A stretch of 64,000 nucleotides of DNA, taken from NCBI GenBank assembly GCA_005503165.1, contig SCNT01000013.1, positions 46,393-110,392 on the forward strand, read 5' to 3'. Shown in pieces: positions 53,424 to 62,002 of this stretch (the first letter of the stretch is position 1; the number at the start of each line of letters is the position of its first letter). Under the pieces are notes generated by a model that worked only from the letters and a program-made list of their open reading frames with translations, made no database searches and was not told the DNA's origin. A program made the position numbers and the translations under genes. This DNA comes from Sphingomonadaceae bacterium 3R27E2-A (lineage in GTDB: Bacteria > Pseudomonadota > Alphaproteobacteria > Sphingomonadales > Sphingomonadaceae).

Positions 53424-54767
53424 ATGCTGACCGTAGCCGAAGCCCTCGACCGTGCGCAGATGCTGTGCGACGCCGCCACCAAAGCGGGCGCCGACGCCGC
53501 CGACGCGCTTTATTATTGCAACGCCGCGACCTCGGTATCGATGCGCCTCGGCGCGTTGGAAGATGTCGAGAGCTCCGAAGGCCAGGACATCGCGCTCCGC
53601 GTCTTCGTGGGCCGGCGCAGCGCCAGCGTATCGACCGCCGACATGGACGCGGGCGAACTCGCGAAGCTGGTCGAGCGTTGCGTCGCGATGGCGCGCGAGG
53701 CGCCCGAGGATATCTACGCCGGGCTAGCGCCCGAAGAGCTTCTCCATAAGGGTCCGATCCCCGACCTCGACCTCGACGACGCCAGCGACGCCGATCCGCA
53801 GGCGCTGCGCGCGGCCGCGCTCGCCGTCGAGGAGGCGGCGCGCGCGGTCGCCGGGGTAACCAACAGCGAGGGCGGCACCGCGAGCCACAGCCGCACGCGC
53901 ATCGCGCTCGCGACCAGCCATGGCTTCGCGGGCGGTTATGGCGCCAGCGGGCACAGCCTCTCGGCGAGCGTCATCGCGGGCGAGGGCGCGAGCATGCAGC
54001 GCGATTATGGCTGGCACAGCGCGCATCATCTCGCCGACCTCGAGGGCGTCGCCGAGATCGGCACGCGCGCCGGCACGCGCGCGGTGGCACGGCTCCATCC
54101 CGGCAAGGCGCCGACGGGCAAGCTCCCCGTCTTCTTCGACCCGCGGGTGTCGAGCAGCCTCGTGAGCCATCTCCTCGGCGCGATCAGCGGCCCGGCGATC
54201 GCGCGCGGCACCAGCTTCCTGCTCGGCAAGGAGGATGCGCTCCTCTTCGACAGCGCGATCGTCATCCGCGACGAACCGCACCGCCCGCGCGGGCTGCGCA
54301 GCCGCGCCTTCGACGGCGAGGGCCTGCCCACCGCGGCGCGCGACCTGGTCGCCGGGGGCAAGCTCACCGGCTGGCTGCTCGACACCGCCTCGGCCAGGCA
54401 GCTCGGGCTCACCCCCACCGGCCACGCCAGCCGCGGCGGCGGCGCGTCGGGGGTTGCCGTGAGCAACGTCCATCTCGCCGCGGGCAGCGTCACCCCCGCC
54501 GCGCTGATGGCGGACGTCGCCGAAGGCATCTATGTCGCCGAGTTGATCGGCCAGGGGGTCAACCCCGTCACCGGCGATTACAGCCGCGGCGCATCGGGCT
54601 TCGCGATCCGGAACGGCGAACTCGCCGAGCCGATCGCCGAATTCACCATCGCGGGCAACCTGATCGACATGTTCGCCGCGCTGGTCCCCGCCGACGACCT
54701 CGCCTTCCGCCACGGCACCAACGTCCCGACGCTGCGCATCGACGGCATGACCGTCGCCAGCAGTTAA
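53424..54767 (+). CDS. pmbA: TldD/PmbA family metalloprotease-like protein (PmbA)
   Basis: A 447-aa member of the TldD/TldE family, which in heterodimers trims peptides and modified antibiotics or toxins. It shows the PmbA-type C-terminal half: PVFFDPRVSSSLVSHLLGAISG, GLRSRAFDGEGLPTAARDLVAGGKLTGWLLD, and GQGVNPVTGDYSRGASGFAIRNGE. It lacks the HExxxH zinc site of TldD, as expected for the PmbA/TldE partner. Followed by cysQ with 3 bp between. Confidence 0.9.
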   Translation: MLTVAEALDRAQMLCDAATKAGADAADALYYCNAATSVSMRLGALEDVESSEGQDIALRVFVGRRSASVSTADMDAGELAKLVERCVAMAREAPEDIYAGLAPEELLHKGPIPDLDLDDASDADPQALRAAALAVEEAARAVAGVTNSEGGTASHSRTRIALATSHGFAGGYGASGHSLSASVIAGEGASMQRDYGWHSAHHLADLEGVAEIGTRAGTRAVARLHPGKAPTGKLPVFFDPRVSSSLVSHLLGAISGPAIARGTSFLLGKEDALLFDSAIVIRDEPHRPRGLRSRAFDGEGLPTAARDLVAGGKLTGWLLDTASARQLGLTPTGHASRGGGASGVAVSNVHLAAGSVTPAALMADVAEGIYVAELIGQGVNPVTGDYSRGASGFAIRNGELAEPIAEFTIAGNLIDMFAALVPADDLAFRHGTNVPTLRIDGMTVASS

Positions 54768-54770
54768 GCC

Positions 54771-55562
54771 GTGCCGGGTCGCAACCTCGAAGCCGTGATC
54801 GCCGCCACCCGCGAGGTCGGCGACATGGCAATGGCGCGCTGGCGCGGCGAGGGCAAGGCGGTCGACGTCTGGCACAAGTCGCACGACAATCCGGTCAGCG
54901 ACGTCGACCTGGCGGTGGATGCGCGGCTGAAGGCGGTGCTCGGCGCGATCGCGCCCGAGGCGGGCTGGCTGTCCGAGGAAACCGCCGACAATGAAGACCG
55001 CCTGTCGTGCCGCGCGATGTGGTGCGTCGATCCGATCGACGGCACGCGCGACTTCATCCGCGGACGTCCGGGCTGGTGCGTGTCGGTCGCGCTGGTGATC
55101 GACGGCGCCCCCGAACTCGGCGTGCTCTATGCCCCCGCGCTCGACGAACTGTGGGTCGCGCAAAAGGGCAAGGGCGCGACCTTGAACGGCGAGAGCCTGC
55201 GCGCCAGCCGCCGGATGATCTTCGACGGGTCGCGCGTCCCCGCCGACAACCTGCCCAGGATCGACCGCGACCTGATCATGGTGACCAAGCCGAACAGCAT
55301 CGCGCTGCGCATGGCGCTGGTTGCCGACGACCGCGCCGACCTGGTCGCGACGCTGCGCTGGGGTTTCGAATGGGACGTCGCCGCGGCCGCGCTGATCGCG
55401 GCCGAGGCGGGGGCGGCGGTTTCGGACGCCTTCGGCGAACCCTTGCGCTTCAACACGCCGCGCGCGCAGGCCTTCGGCGTCATCGCCTGCGCCCCGGGCA
55501 TCCACCGCGCCGTCGTCGCGCGCCTGCACCATCGCGCGGTGGCGCTGACAACGCAGCCCTGA
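54771..55562 (+). CDS. cysQ: 3'(2'),5'-bisphosphate nucleotidase / inositol monophosphatase family
   Basis: A 263-aa Mg-dependent phosphatase. The family motifs are WLSEE (metal Glu), CVDPIDGTRDFIRG (metal Asp pair) and FEWDVAAAALIAAEAGAAV (metal Asp near the C-terminus). CysQ-type enzymes remove the 3'-phosphate from pAp produced in sulfate assimilation; other inositol phosphatase-like substrates are possible. The start is GTG 54771, 3 bp after pmbA, so the two are co-transcribed. Confidence 0.85.
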   Translation: MPGRNLEAVIAATREVGDMAMARWRGEGKAVDVWHKSHDNPVSDVDLAVDARLKAVLGAIAPEAGWLSEETADNEDRLSCRAMWCVDPIDGTRDFIRGRPGWCVSVALVIDGAPELGVLYAPALDELWVAQKGKGATLNGESLRASRRMIFDGSRVPADNLPRIDRDLIMVTKPNSIALRMALVADDRADLVATLRWGFEWDVAAAALIAAEAGAAVSDAFGEPLRFNTPRAQAFGVIACAPGIHRAVVARLHHRAVALTTQP

Positions 55563-55621
55563 CGGCGGCAGCCAAGTCGGAAGCGTCGCCATCGGGGTGG
55601 GGAGCGGCCCTGTCTCTATTT

Positions 55622-55700
55622 CCGTTCGTGTCGAGCGAAGTCGAGACACGCGAAGGCTCGCGCGTCCCAAGCGTGTCTCGACTTCGCTCGACACGAACGG
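55622..55700. repeat. Perfect 29-bp inverted repeat downstream of cysQ
   Basis: Arms of 29 bp (beginning CCGTTCGTGTCGAGC and ending GCTCGACACGAACGG) are exact reverse complements around a 21-bp loop. Each arm also contains a small dyad, CGAGCGAAGTCG / CGACTTCGCTCG. It probably forms a stable stem at the end of the pmbA-cysQ transcript and may be a dispersed element. Confidence 0.85.
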
Positions 55701-56097
55701 GATTTATAGGTTGGCTTGTCCGCAACCGCCCGAAACCCACCCCTCAAAAAACCGCTTTCCTAAACTCCCCCGCCATGCCATTTTTCCCGTGCCTGCCCGC
55801 ATCGCAAGCAGCTTGAGGGCACAAGGGTCACAATCCGGGCATGCCCGACCGGTGAACTTTGAGACCTTAAGCGGGTCGGCCCCGAAAGCGCATCGCTGCG
55901 CGAGCTCCGCTCGCCGCAAATCCCTGCGCTTCGCTTGACTTTCTGCACGACTCACCTTAGTTGCGCCTTCCATTCCGACAGCCTGACCGGACGGCGAAGC
56001 GCAGCTGCGCATTCGTGGTCCGTTTTTTGCGTTGGAAATCAGACGCTTTGAGATGGGGCCGTTGCCAGCGACCCTGTGGAGCAGGAGAAAGTATTCC
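55701..56097 (+). promoter_or_regulatory. Leader region of the rpsM operon with a possible promoter
   Basis: About 400 bp without a gene precede rpsM. TTGACT at 55935-55940 followed, after 17 bp, by TAGTTG (55958) is the best -35/-10 pair. The rest of the leader (55960-56090) is unremarkable apart from a ribosome site GCAGGAGAAAG. There is no secY or adk gene in front of rpsM, so the operon must start here or nearby. Confidence 0.35.
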
Positions 56098-56466
56098 ATG
56101 GCACGTATCGCGGGCGTCAACCTGCCCACCAACAAGCGCGTGATCATCGCGCTCACCTACATCCACGGCATCGGCCGCAAGACCGCCGTCGACATCGCCG
56201 ACAAGCTCGGCATCGACCACACGCGCCGCGTGCAGGACCTGTCGGACGCCGAAGTCCTGCAGATCCGCGAGACCATCGACGCCGACCTCACGGTCGAGGG
56301 CGACCTTCGCCGCACCACGGCGATGAACATCAAGCGCCTGATGGACCTCGCCTGCTATCGCGGCCTGCGTCATCGCAAGGGCCTGCCGGTCCGCGGTCAG
56401 CGCACGCACACCAATGCGCGCACCCGCAAGGGCAAGGCCAAGCCGATCGCCGGCAAGAAGAAATAA
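56098..56466 (+). CDS. rpsM: 30S ribosomal protein S13
   Basis: A 122-aa primary rRNA-binding protein of the small-subunit head. [30 protein letters not shown] and the basic tail [20 protein letters not shown] (residues 92-111) are diagnostic. ATG 56098 has AGGAGAAAG upstream. First gene of the rpsM-rpsK-rpoA-rplQ cluster. Confidence 0.98.
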   Translation: MARIAGVNLPTNKRVIIALTYIHGIGRKTAVDIADKLGIDHTRRVQDLSDAEVLQIRETIDADLTVEGDLRRTTAMNIKRLMDLACYRGLRHRKGLPVRGQRTHTNARTRKGKAKPIAGKKK

Positions 56467-56471
56467 GGTCG

Positions 56472-56503
56472 AGCGCGCCTTACGGGCGCGCTTCCTTGTT
56501 TCT
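56472..56503 (+). terminator. Possible attenuator hairpin between rpsM and rpsK
   Basis: AGCGCGCC (56472-56479) pairs perfectly with GGCGCGCT (56485-56492) around TTACG and is followed by a pyrimidine-rich, T-containing run (TCCTTGTTTCTTTC). It looks like a weak intrinsic terminator or processing site in the 102-bp gap between the two ribosomal protein genes. Confidence 0.45.
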
Positions 56504-56568
56504 TTCCCCTGCCGGGGCAGCGGCCACCGCCCGCCACCGGCCATTCAGGATTAGGTTAGGAATATATC

Positions 56569-56958
56569 ATGGCTCGTGAACCGCAGCGTCTTCGTCGGCG
56601 CGAACGCAAGAACATCTCGTCGGGCGTCGCCCACGTCAACGCGACCTTCAACAACACGATGATCACCATCACCGACGCGCAGGGCAACGCCATTGCCTGG
56701 TCGAGCGCCGGCATGATGGGTTTCAAGGGCAGCCGCAAGTCGACCCCCTACGCCGCCCAGGTGTGCGCCGAAGACGCCGGCAAGAAGGCCGCCGAACATG
56801 GCGTCCGCACCCTCGAAGTCGAAGTCAAGGGCCCGGGTGCGGGCCGCGAATCGGCGCTCCGCGCGCTGCAGGCGGTCGGTTTCCACATCACCTCGATCCG
56901 CGATGTGACCCCGATCCCGCACAATGGCGTCCGCCCGGCCAAGCGCCGCCGCGTCTGA
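56569..56958 (+). CDS. rpsK: 30S ribosomal protein S11
   Basis: A 129-aa small-subunit platform protein. Typical segments are [52 protein letters not shown] and the terminal [21 protein letters not shown] 56569 is preceded by an AGGATTAGG site. Followed by rpoA after 100 bp. Confidence 0.98.
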   Translation: MAREPQRLRRRERKNISSGVAHVNATFNNTMITITDAQGNAIAWSSAGMMGFKGSRKSTPYAAQVCAEDAGKKAAEHGVRTLEVEVKGPGAGRESALRALQAVGFHITSIRDVTPIPHNGVRPAKRRRV

Positions 56959-57058
56959 CGTCCTTTCGGGCGCGTCCCGCCGGGACGCCGCCCGTATCAA
57001 ATCCTCGCTGGACGGTCAGCCGACTGTTGCCCGTCCCGCCCAAAGCAAAGGGAAGTCC

Positions 57059-58117
57059 ATGACTGTCAATATCCGGAACTGGCAGGAATTGAAGAAGCCC
57101 AGCAACCTGGAAATCAAGGCCGGCAGCGACGGCAAGCGCAAGGCGACCTTCGTCGCCGAGCCGCTTGAGCGCGGTTTCGGCCTGACGCTCGGCAACGCGC
57201 TGCGCCGCGTGCTGCTCTCGTCGCTCCAGGGTGCTGCGATCACGTCGATCAAGATCGAGAACGTCCTGCACGAATTCTCGAGCCTGGCCGGCGTGCGCGA
57301 GGACGTCACCGACATCGTCCTCAACGTCAAGCAGATCGCGCTGAAGATGGAAGGCGAAGGCCCGAAGCGGCTCCAGCTGTCGGCGACCGGTCCCGCGACC
57401 GTCAAGGCCGGCGACATCATGGTGTCGGGCGACATCAAGGTGATGAACCCGAACCACGTCATCTGCCACCTCGACGATGGCGCGACGCTGAACATGGAAC
57501 TCGTCGCCGACACCGGCAAGGGCTATGTCCCCGCGACCGCCAACCGCCCGGCCGACGCGCCGATCGGCCTGATCCCGGTCGACTCGCTCTTCTCGCCCGT
57601 GCGCCAGGTCGCCTACAAGGTCGACAATGCCCGCATCGGCCAGGAGCTGGACTATGACAAGCTGTCGCTGACCGTCGACACCGACGGCACCGTGACCCCG
57701 GAAGACGCCGTCGCCTACGCCGCGCGCATCCTCCAGGACCAGCTGCAGGTCTTCGTCCACTTCGAAGAGGCGATGAACGACAGCGGCATGATCGGCATGG
57801 CGGCCTCGCCCACCACCGCCGACGAGAGCGACGTCAACCAGCTCAACCGCTTCCTCCTGAAGAAGGTCGACGAGCTCGAACTGTCGGTCCGCTCGGCCAA
57901 CTGCCTGAAGAACGACAACATCATCTACATCGGTGATCTCGTTCAGAAGACCGAAGCCGAAATGCTCCGCACGCCGAACTTCGGCCGCAAGTCCTTGAAC
58001 GAAATCAAGGAAGTGCTGTCGTCGATGGGCCTGCGCCTGGGCATGGACATCCCCGGCTGGCCGCCGGAAAATATCGAGGAAATGGCCAAGAAGCTCGAAC
58101 AGGAGCTGCTGGGTTAA
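57059..58117 (+). CDS. rpoA: DNA-directed RNA polymerase subunit alpha
   Basis: A 352-aa subunit that nucleates RNA polymerase assembly. The N-terminal domain has [19 protein letters not shown] and the dimer interface; the C-terminal domain (about 265-330) has [20 protein letters not shown] and [20 protein letters not shown] 57059 follows AAAGGGAAG; the open frame to 56924 is not coding. Confidence 0.98.
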   Translation: MTVNIRNWQELKKPSNLEIKAGSDGKRKATFVAEPLERGFGLTLGNALRRVLLSSLQGAAITSIKIENVLHEFSSLAGVREDVTDIVLNVKQIALKMEGEGPKRLQLSATGPATVKAGDIMVSGDIKVMNPNHVICHLDDGATLNMELVADTGKGYVPATANRPADAPIGLIPVDSLFSPVRQVAYKVDNARIGQELDYDKLSLTVDTDGTVTPEDAVAYAARILQDQLQVFVHFEEAMNDSGMIGMAASPTTADESDVNQLNRFLLKKVDELELSVRSANCLKNDNIIYIGDLVQKTEAEMLRTPNFGRKSLNEIKEVLSSMGLRLGMDIPGWPPENIEEMAKKLEQELLG

Positions 58118-58127
58118 TTCCCGAACT

Positions 58128-58193
58128 GTTCCCCGGCGAAAGCCGGGGCCCAGTTGCAACGCTGAATTTGGACCCCGGCTTTCGCCGGGGAAC
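58128..58193. repeat. Inverted repeat, CCCCGGCTTTCGCCGGGG family (copy 3), inside the rpoA-rplQ gap
   Basis: Arms GTTCCCCGGCGAAAGCCGGG and CCCGGCTTTCGCCGGGGAAC face each other across a short centre. It lies 11 bp after the rpoA stop and 82 bp before rplQ, within a cluster that should be co-transcribed. Its stem could attenuate or process the transcript. Confidence 0.82.
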
Positions 58194-58274
58194 ACCAAGG
58201 GAAAAGGGCTCCCCCTCAAGCGGGCCTGGTCTGGGCTACCTCATACGGGCCCTTAACAAACGAAGGAATGGATT

Positions 58275-58697
58275 ATGCGTCATAAATCGGGCGGCCGGAA
58301 GCTGCAGCGCACCAGCGCGCATCGTACCGCGATGTTCCGCAACATGTCGGCTTCGCTGATCAAGCATGAGCAGATCACCACCACCGTCGCCAAGGCGAAG
58401 GAACTGCGTCCTTACGTCGAAAAGCTGGTCACGCTCGCCAAGCGCGGCGGGCTCGCCAATCGCCGCCTGGCGCAGAGCCGCCTGCTCGACGAAACCCAGC
58501 TGAAGAAGCTCTTCGACACGATTGCCGAGCGTTACAAGGACCGCAACGGCGGCTACACGCGCATCATCAAGGCGGGCATCCGCGCGTCGGACGCCGCCCC
58601 GATGGCGATCATCGAATTCGTCGATCGCGACGTCGACGCCAAGGGCCGGGATTCGGGTCCGGTCGACCAGTATGACGACGAGATGGAAGCCGCATAA
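58275..58697 (+). CDS. rplQ: 50S ribosomal protein L17
   Basis: A 140-aa large-subunit protein at the exit tunnel. [20 protein letters not shown] and [17 protein letters not shown] are diagnostic. The C-terminal ~20 residues are acidic ([11 protein letters not shown]). ATG 58275 follows GAAGGAATGG. Last gene of the cluster; an intrinsic terminator follows. Confidence 0.98.
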   Translation: MRHKSGGRKLQRTSAHRTAMFRNMSASLIKHEQITTTVAKAKELRPYVEKLVTLAKRGGLANRRLAQSRLLDETQLKKLFDTIAERYKDRNGGYTRIIKAGIRASDAAPMAIIEFVDRDVDAKGRDSGPVDQYDDEMEAA

Positions 58698-58725
58698 GCA
58701 GCGCTTTCCGAGGCCGGGAAATCGA

Positions 58726-58757
58726 GGGCGGCGTCCGGAAGGATGGCCGCCCTTTTT
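58726..58757 (+). terminator. Intrinsic terminator of the rpsM-rplQ cluster
   Basis: GGGCGGC (58726-58732) pairs with GCCGCCC (58746-58752) and is followed by TTTTT. It lies 28 bp after the rplQ stop. Confidence 0.8.
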
Positions 58758-58901
58758 CCTGGGCGATTGTCGCCGGCAATTTCGACAGCCAAAAAAAGGC
58801 GGGCTTCGGCGCGGTTCAGCGGCGGGAAAGCATCGCCCCCCTATGGCCGGACCAAAGGCGGGCGGGGCTTTCCCGTGGCCGCCGCTCGGGGAAATTTCTC
58901 T

Positions 58902-59435
58902 ATGCGCCGTTTCACGGGCCTGGCCGCCGCCACCGCCGTCCTGCTGGCTTCCCTCGCTGCGACCCCGGCCGAAGCGCGCAAACGCTACGGCGGCTGGCAC
59001 CACCGCGACCGCGACCACATCAGCACCGGCGAGGTGCTCGGCGGGCTGTTCGTGATCGGCGCGATCGCGGCGATCGCCAGCGCCGCGAGCAAGGACAAGA
59101 ATGAGCGCCGCGAACAGCGCTACGACCCGCCCTACCAGAATGACGACGAGTATCGCGAAGTCCCGCGCTACGAACCCCAGGCGGGCGACGACGCCCCGGC
59201 GCCCGCCGGCGCCTATGGGCGCGGCGAGGCCGAGGCGCGCGCCGCCGACGCGTGCAGCTGGGCGGTCGAGGGCGAGATGGGCGACGACGCCCGCGTCGAC
59301 AGCGTCACGAGCAGCGCGCAGGGCAACGGCGGCTGGTACGTCACCGGCACCGCCTCGCGCCTCGGCGGCGAAACGCGCAGCTTCGGCTGCAGCTACCGCA
59401 GCGGCCGCGTGGTCGATGTGACGTTCGGGGACTGA
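58902..59435 (+). CDS. Small exported protein with one glycine-zipper-like helix (177 aa)
   Basis: A 177-aa protein I cannot name. The signal peptide (LAAATAVLLASLAATPAEA) is followed by RDRDHISTGEVLGGLFVIGAIAAIASAASKD in sequence, a hydrophobic Gly/Ala helix, then a charged Tyr/Pro-rich linker and a C-terminal domain (ADACSWAVEGEMG ... SFGCSYRSGRVVDVTF) with two cysteines. It shares layout and length with the protein at 59730: same GEV-helix start, same C-terminal Cys pair. ATG 58902 lacks a clear ribosome site. Function unknown. Confidence 0.72.
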   Translation: MRRFTGLAAATAVLLASLAATPAEARKRYGGWHHRDRDHISTGEVLGGLFVIGAIAAIASAASKDKNERREQRYDPPYQNDDEYREVPRYEPQAGDDAPAPAGAYGRGEAEARAADACSWAVEGEMGDDARVDSVTSSAQGNGGWYVTGTASRLGGETRSFGCSYRSGRVVDVTFGD

Positions 59436-59443
59436 CCCGATCG

Positions 59444-59592
59444 CTCCTCCCTGTCGCGCAGCGATGGGGAGGTGGCAGCGCGCAGCGCTGGCGGAGGGGC
59501 CGACGCCGTCAAAGGCTGGCGCAGGACCGCCGCCCCTCCACCGTTCGCCTGCGGCGAACGGACCCTCTCCACATCGCTGCGCGAGGGAGGAT
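59444..59592. repeat. Composite hairpin palindrome (family A, copy 7)
   Basis: A full ~149-bp copy bounded by CTCCTCCC and GGGAGGAT. Its hairpins have GCA or TGC turns (GTCGCGCAGCGAT, CAGCGCGCAGCGCTG, ATCGCTGCGCGAG) instead of GAA/TTC. It lies between the two related small exported protein genes. Confidence 0.82.
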
Positions 59593-59729
59593 TTCATAAT
59601 CTGAACCCCCGCAAAACCAAGTCTGAACCGCAGATAAGCGGGGGGTTCAGACCCGCGACACCCCCCTCCCCCTATACCGGTTGCAACAGGCGGCGAATCA
59701 TTGCCCCCTGCGTTGAAGGAGACCGAACC

Positions 59730-60263
59730 ATGGCTATGACCAGGATGACCAAAGCCGCAGTTGGTGCGGCCACCGCCGGCGCATTGATGCTCGGCAGCAC
59801 CCCCGCAATGGCGCGCGATCGCGACGGCGACGGGATCAGCGCGGGCGAAGTGATCGCCGGCGCCGTCGTCCTCGGCGGCCTCGCCGCGATCCTGTCGAGC
59901 GGCAATAACGACCGCTATGACTCGCGCTACGACGGCCGCTATCGGGGCGATTATCGCGGCCGCTACGACGATGCCCGCTACGGCTATGGCTATGATTATG
60001 GCCGCTACGGCAACAGCCGCAGCGCGGTCAGCCAGTGCGTCAACGCCGTCGAACGCGGCAGCCGCCGCTATGGCAACACCGACGTCACGCAGGTGACCAG
60101 CATCGATCGCAAGCGCGGCGGCTACAAGGTGAAGGGCCAGGTCGTCGTCCGCGACGGCTACGGCGGCCGCTGGGGCCGCGGCGGCTATTACGACCGCGGC
60201 AAGTTCAGCTGCGATGTCCGTTACGGCCGCGTGCAGGACATCAAATTCTCGGGCCTGCGTTAA
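59730..60263 (+). CDS. Small exported protein, paralogue of the gene at 58902 (177 aa)
   Basis: A 177-aa exported protein of unknown function. The signal peptide ends near TPAMA; DRDGDGISAGEVIAGAVVLGGLAAILSSGNND follows in sequence, then a Tyr/Arg/Gly/Asp-rich low-complexity stretch (DSRYDGRYRGDYRGRYDDAR) and a C-terminal domain (SQCVNAVERGSRRYG ... FSCDVRYGRVQDIKF). The same order and length as the preceding paralogue argue for duplication. ATG 59730 has GAAGGAGA upstream. An intrinsic terminator follows. Confidence 0.75.
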   Translation: MAMTRMTKAAVGAATAGALMLGSTPAMARDRDGDGISAGEVIAGAVVLGGLAAILSSGNNDRYDSRYDGRYRGDYRGRYDDARYGYGYDYGRYGNSRSAVSQCVNAVERGSRRYGNTDVTQVTSIDRKRGGYKVKGQVVVRDGYGGRWGRGGYYDRGKFSCDVRYGRVQDIKFSGLR

Positions 60264-60271
60264 GCACCGGA

Positions 60272-60302
60272 AAGCCCCTCCCCCGACCGGGAGGGGCTTT
60301 TC
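60272..60302 (+). terminator. Intrinsic terminator after the small exported protein
   Basis: AAGCCCCTCCC and GGGAGGGGCTT pair around CCCGACC and are followed by TTTTCC. It starts 8 bp after the stop codon. Confidence 0.82.
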
Positions 60303-60443
60303 CTTGTCTGCGGCGCCCCCTTCGAAACGAGCGGCGGGCGGCGGCGGCGCTAGCCGAATATTTACCATCTGCCTTTATGGCGGGCGATGGGACCGATATT
60401 GTCGCCCGGAGTGGGATGCCGGGTGGCCTGTAACGGGTCGCGC

Positions 60444-60878
60444 ATGTCATATCCCGCCGACAATTCCGCCGCCGAACAGCGCCAGCCGCGCCAGTCGCGG
60501 CTCGTCAAAGCGTCGCTCGAAAACGTCCGGGTCGGCCGTTTCGACGTCACGGTGCGCAACGTCTCGCAAACCGGCATCGGCGGCCAGGGGCCGCACCCGC
60601 TGCAGAATGGCGAGCGGCTGACCGTCCATCTGCCCGGACACGAGCCGATGGCGGGCACGGTGCGCTGGGTCTGCGACCAGCGCTTCGGGATCGAGACCGA
60701 CGGCGAGATCCATATCGAAAAGCTGCGCACTGCGCATGGCGGTAGCATCCCGTCGGCCGATCAGAGCGTCGAGTTCCGCATCGTCCCCCCGCCGAAGATC
60801 GTCGCGCGGCGCCCCGGCCTGTCGCTCGGCGCGGCGACGCCACTGGATCCGCTCAAGAGCGAGTGGCGGACGCGCTGA
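60444..60878 (+). CDS. PilZ domain protein
   Basis: A 144-aa protein with a PilZ-type c-di-GMP-binding domain. An Arg-rich N-terminus (RQPRQSRLVKASL) supplies the RxxxR-like motif, and VRNVSQTGIGGQGP supplies the (D/N)xSxxG motif about 25 residues on. The barrel continues with ERLTVHLPGHEPMAGTVRWV and FGIETDGEI. ATG 60444 gives the expected length. It may read c-di-GMP made by the GGDEF protein and removed by the HD-GYP protein; its partner is unknown. Confidence 0.8.
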   Translation: MSYPADNSAAEQRQPRQSRLVKASLENVRVGRFDVTVRNVSQTGIGGQGPHPLQNGERLTVHLPGHEPMAGTVRWVCDQRFGIETDGEIHIEKLRTAHGGSIPSADQSVEFRIVPPPKIVARRPGLSLGAATPLDPLKSEWRTR

Positions 60879-60920
60879 AGTCCGATGGACGACCGGGATC
60901 GGGCGGTTGCGGTCCTTCAG

Positions 60921-61049
60921 ATCCTCCCCGCTTGCGGGGAGGGGGACCGCCGAAGGCGGTGGAGGGGGCGATCGGCCTGAAACGGTGCAGGAGGCCGAGA
61001 CCCCCTCCGTCAGCGCTTCGCGCTGCCACCTCCCCGTTCCGGAGAGGAT
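60921..61049. repeat. Composite hairpin palindrome (family A, copy 8)
   Basis: A ~129-bp copy closely similar to copy 4 (CCTCCCCGCTTGCGGGGAGG, ACCGCCGAAGGCGGT, centre ATCGGCCTGAAACGGTGCAG, CAGCGCTTCGCGCTG). The right end is altered (CGTTCCGGAGAGGAT). The conserved flank GGTCCTTCAG precedes it. It lies between the convergent PilZ and ctrA genes. Confidence 0.85.
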
Positions 61050-61099
61050 TTGGGAAGGCCCGCTCCCCACGCCAAGGCAATCTCAAGGCCCCACCACGG

Positions 61100-61128
61100 A
61101 AAACCGGCGCGGATCGCTCCGCGCCGGC
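61100..61128 (-). terminator. Intrinsic terminator of ctrA
   Basis: On the minus strand CCGGCGCGGA pairs with TCCGCGCCGG around a 4-base loop and is followed by TTTT. It begins about 36 bp after the ctrA stop. Confidence 0.75.
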
Positions 61129-61164
61129 TCCCCCGTGTGTAACTTGTGAAAAAGGCGCCAGGCG

Positions 61165-61872
61165 TCAGGCGACGCGGCGCACTTCATTCCCCTCTTCGTC
61201 GATGTCGCGCAGCACATAGCCGCGGCCCCAGACGGTCTCGATGTAATTTTCGCCGCCGCAGGCGAGCGCGAGCTTCTTGCGCAGCTTGCAGATGAAGACG
61301 TCGATGATCTTGAGCTCGGGCTCGTCCATGCCGCCATAGAGATGGTTCAGGAACATTTCCTTGGTGAGCGTCGTGCCCTTGCGGAGCGAAAGCAGCTCGA
61401 GCATCTGATATTCCTTGCCGGTCAGATGCACGCGGGTCGAATCGACCTCGACCGTCTTGGTGTCGAGGTTGACCGCCAGCTTGCCGGTCTTGATCACGCT
61501 CTGGCTATGGCCCTTCGACCGGCGGACGACCGCATGGATGCGGGCGACCAGTTCGTCGCGGTGGAACGGCTTGGTGACATAATCGTCGGCGCCGAAGCCG
61601 AACGAGCGCACCTTCGAATCCATTTCGGAAATGCCCGACAGGATCAGCACCGGCGTCTGCACCTTGGCGGTGCGCAGCTTTTTCAGCACGTCGTAACCGT
61701 GCATGTCGGGCAGGTTCAGGTCGAGCAGGATGATGTCGTAATCGTAGAGCTTGCCGAGATCCAGGCCCTCTTCGCCCAGATCGGTGGTGTAGACGTTGAA
61801 GCCCTCGGTCGTAAGCATCGTATCGATCGCCTTGGCGGTCGTCGGCTCGTCCTCGATCAGCAATACGCGCAT
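61165..61872 (-). CDS. ctrA: Cell-cycle response regulator CtrA
   Basis: A 235-aa OmpR-type response regulator that controls cell cycle, motility and envelope genes in alphaproteobacteria. The receiver domain has [17 protein letters not shown], the phospho-acceptor Asp51 in [17 protein letters not shown], and [21 protein letters not shown]. The DNA-binding domain has [20 protein letters not shown], then [26 protein letters not shown] and GRGYVLRDI. These stretches agree with CtrA rather than with other OmpR regulators. ATG 61872 is the standard start. A perfect CtrA box lies upstream, implying autoregulation. Confidence 0.95.
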   Translation of the reverse strand: MRVLLIEDEPTTAKAIDTMLTTEGFNVYTTDLGEEGLDLGKLYDYDIILLDLNLPDMHGYDVLKKLRTAKVQTPVLILSGISEMDSKVRSFGFGADDYVTKPFHRDELVARIHAVVRRSKGHSQSVIKTGKLAVNLDTKTVEVDSTRVHLTGKEYQMLELLSLRKGTTLTKEMFLNHLYGGMDEPELKIIDVFICKLRKKLALACGGENYIETVWGRGYVLRDIDEEGNEVRRVA

Positions 61873-62002
61873 TGGGCACCCCTTGATTGTTTCCCACGAT
61901 GACCCCGCGACCCGTCGCCTGATCACCTGCGTGATGCGCCGACCGAACCCCCTGTTGCAGGACCGCCGGAACATTAACCATGAAAGCAATGAAGGGAAAA
62001 GG

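Noticed and set aside
55597..56156. Short open frames in the gap before rpsM (both strands)
   Set aside because: They run through the 29-bp inverted repeat and have no ribosome site or family resemblance.
58236..60368. 710-codon minus-strand open frame opposite rplQ and the small exported proteins
   Set aside because: It crosses genes, terminators and a palindrome; Ala/Val repeats come from reverse-complemented Gly/Ala-rich coding.
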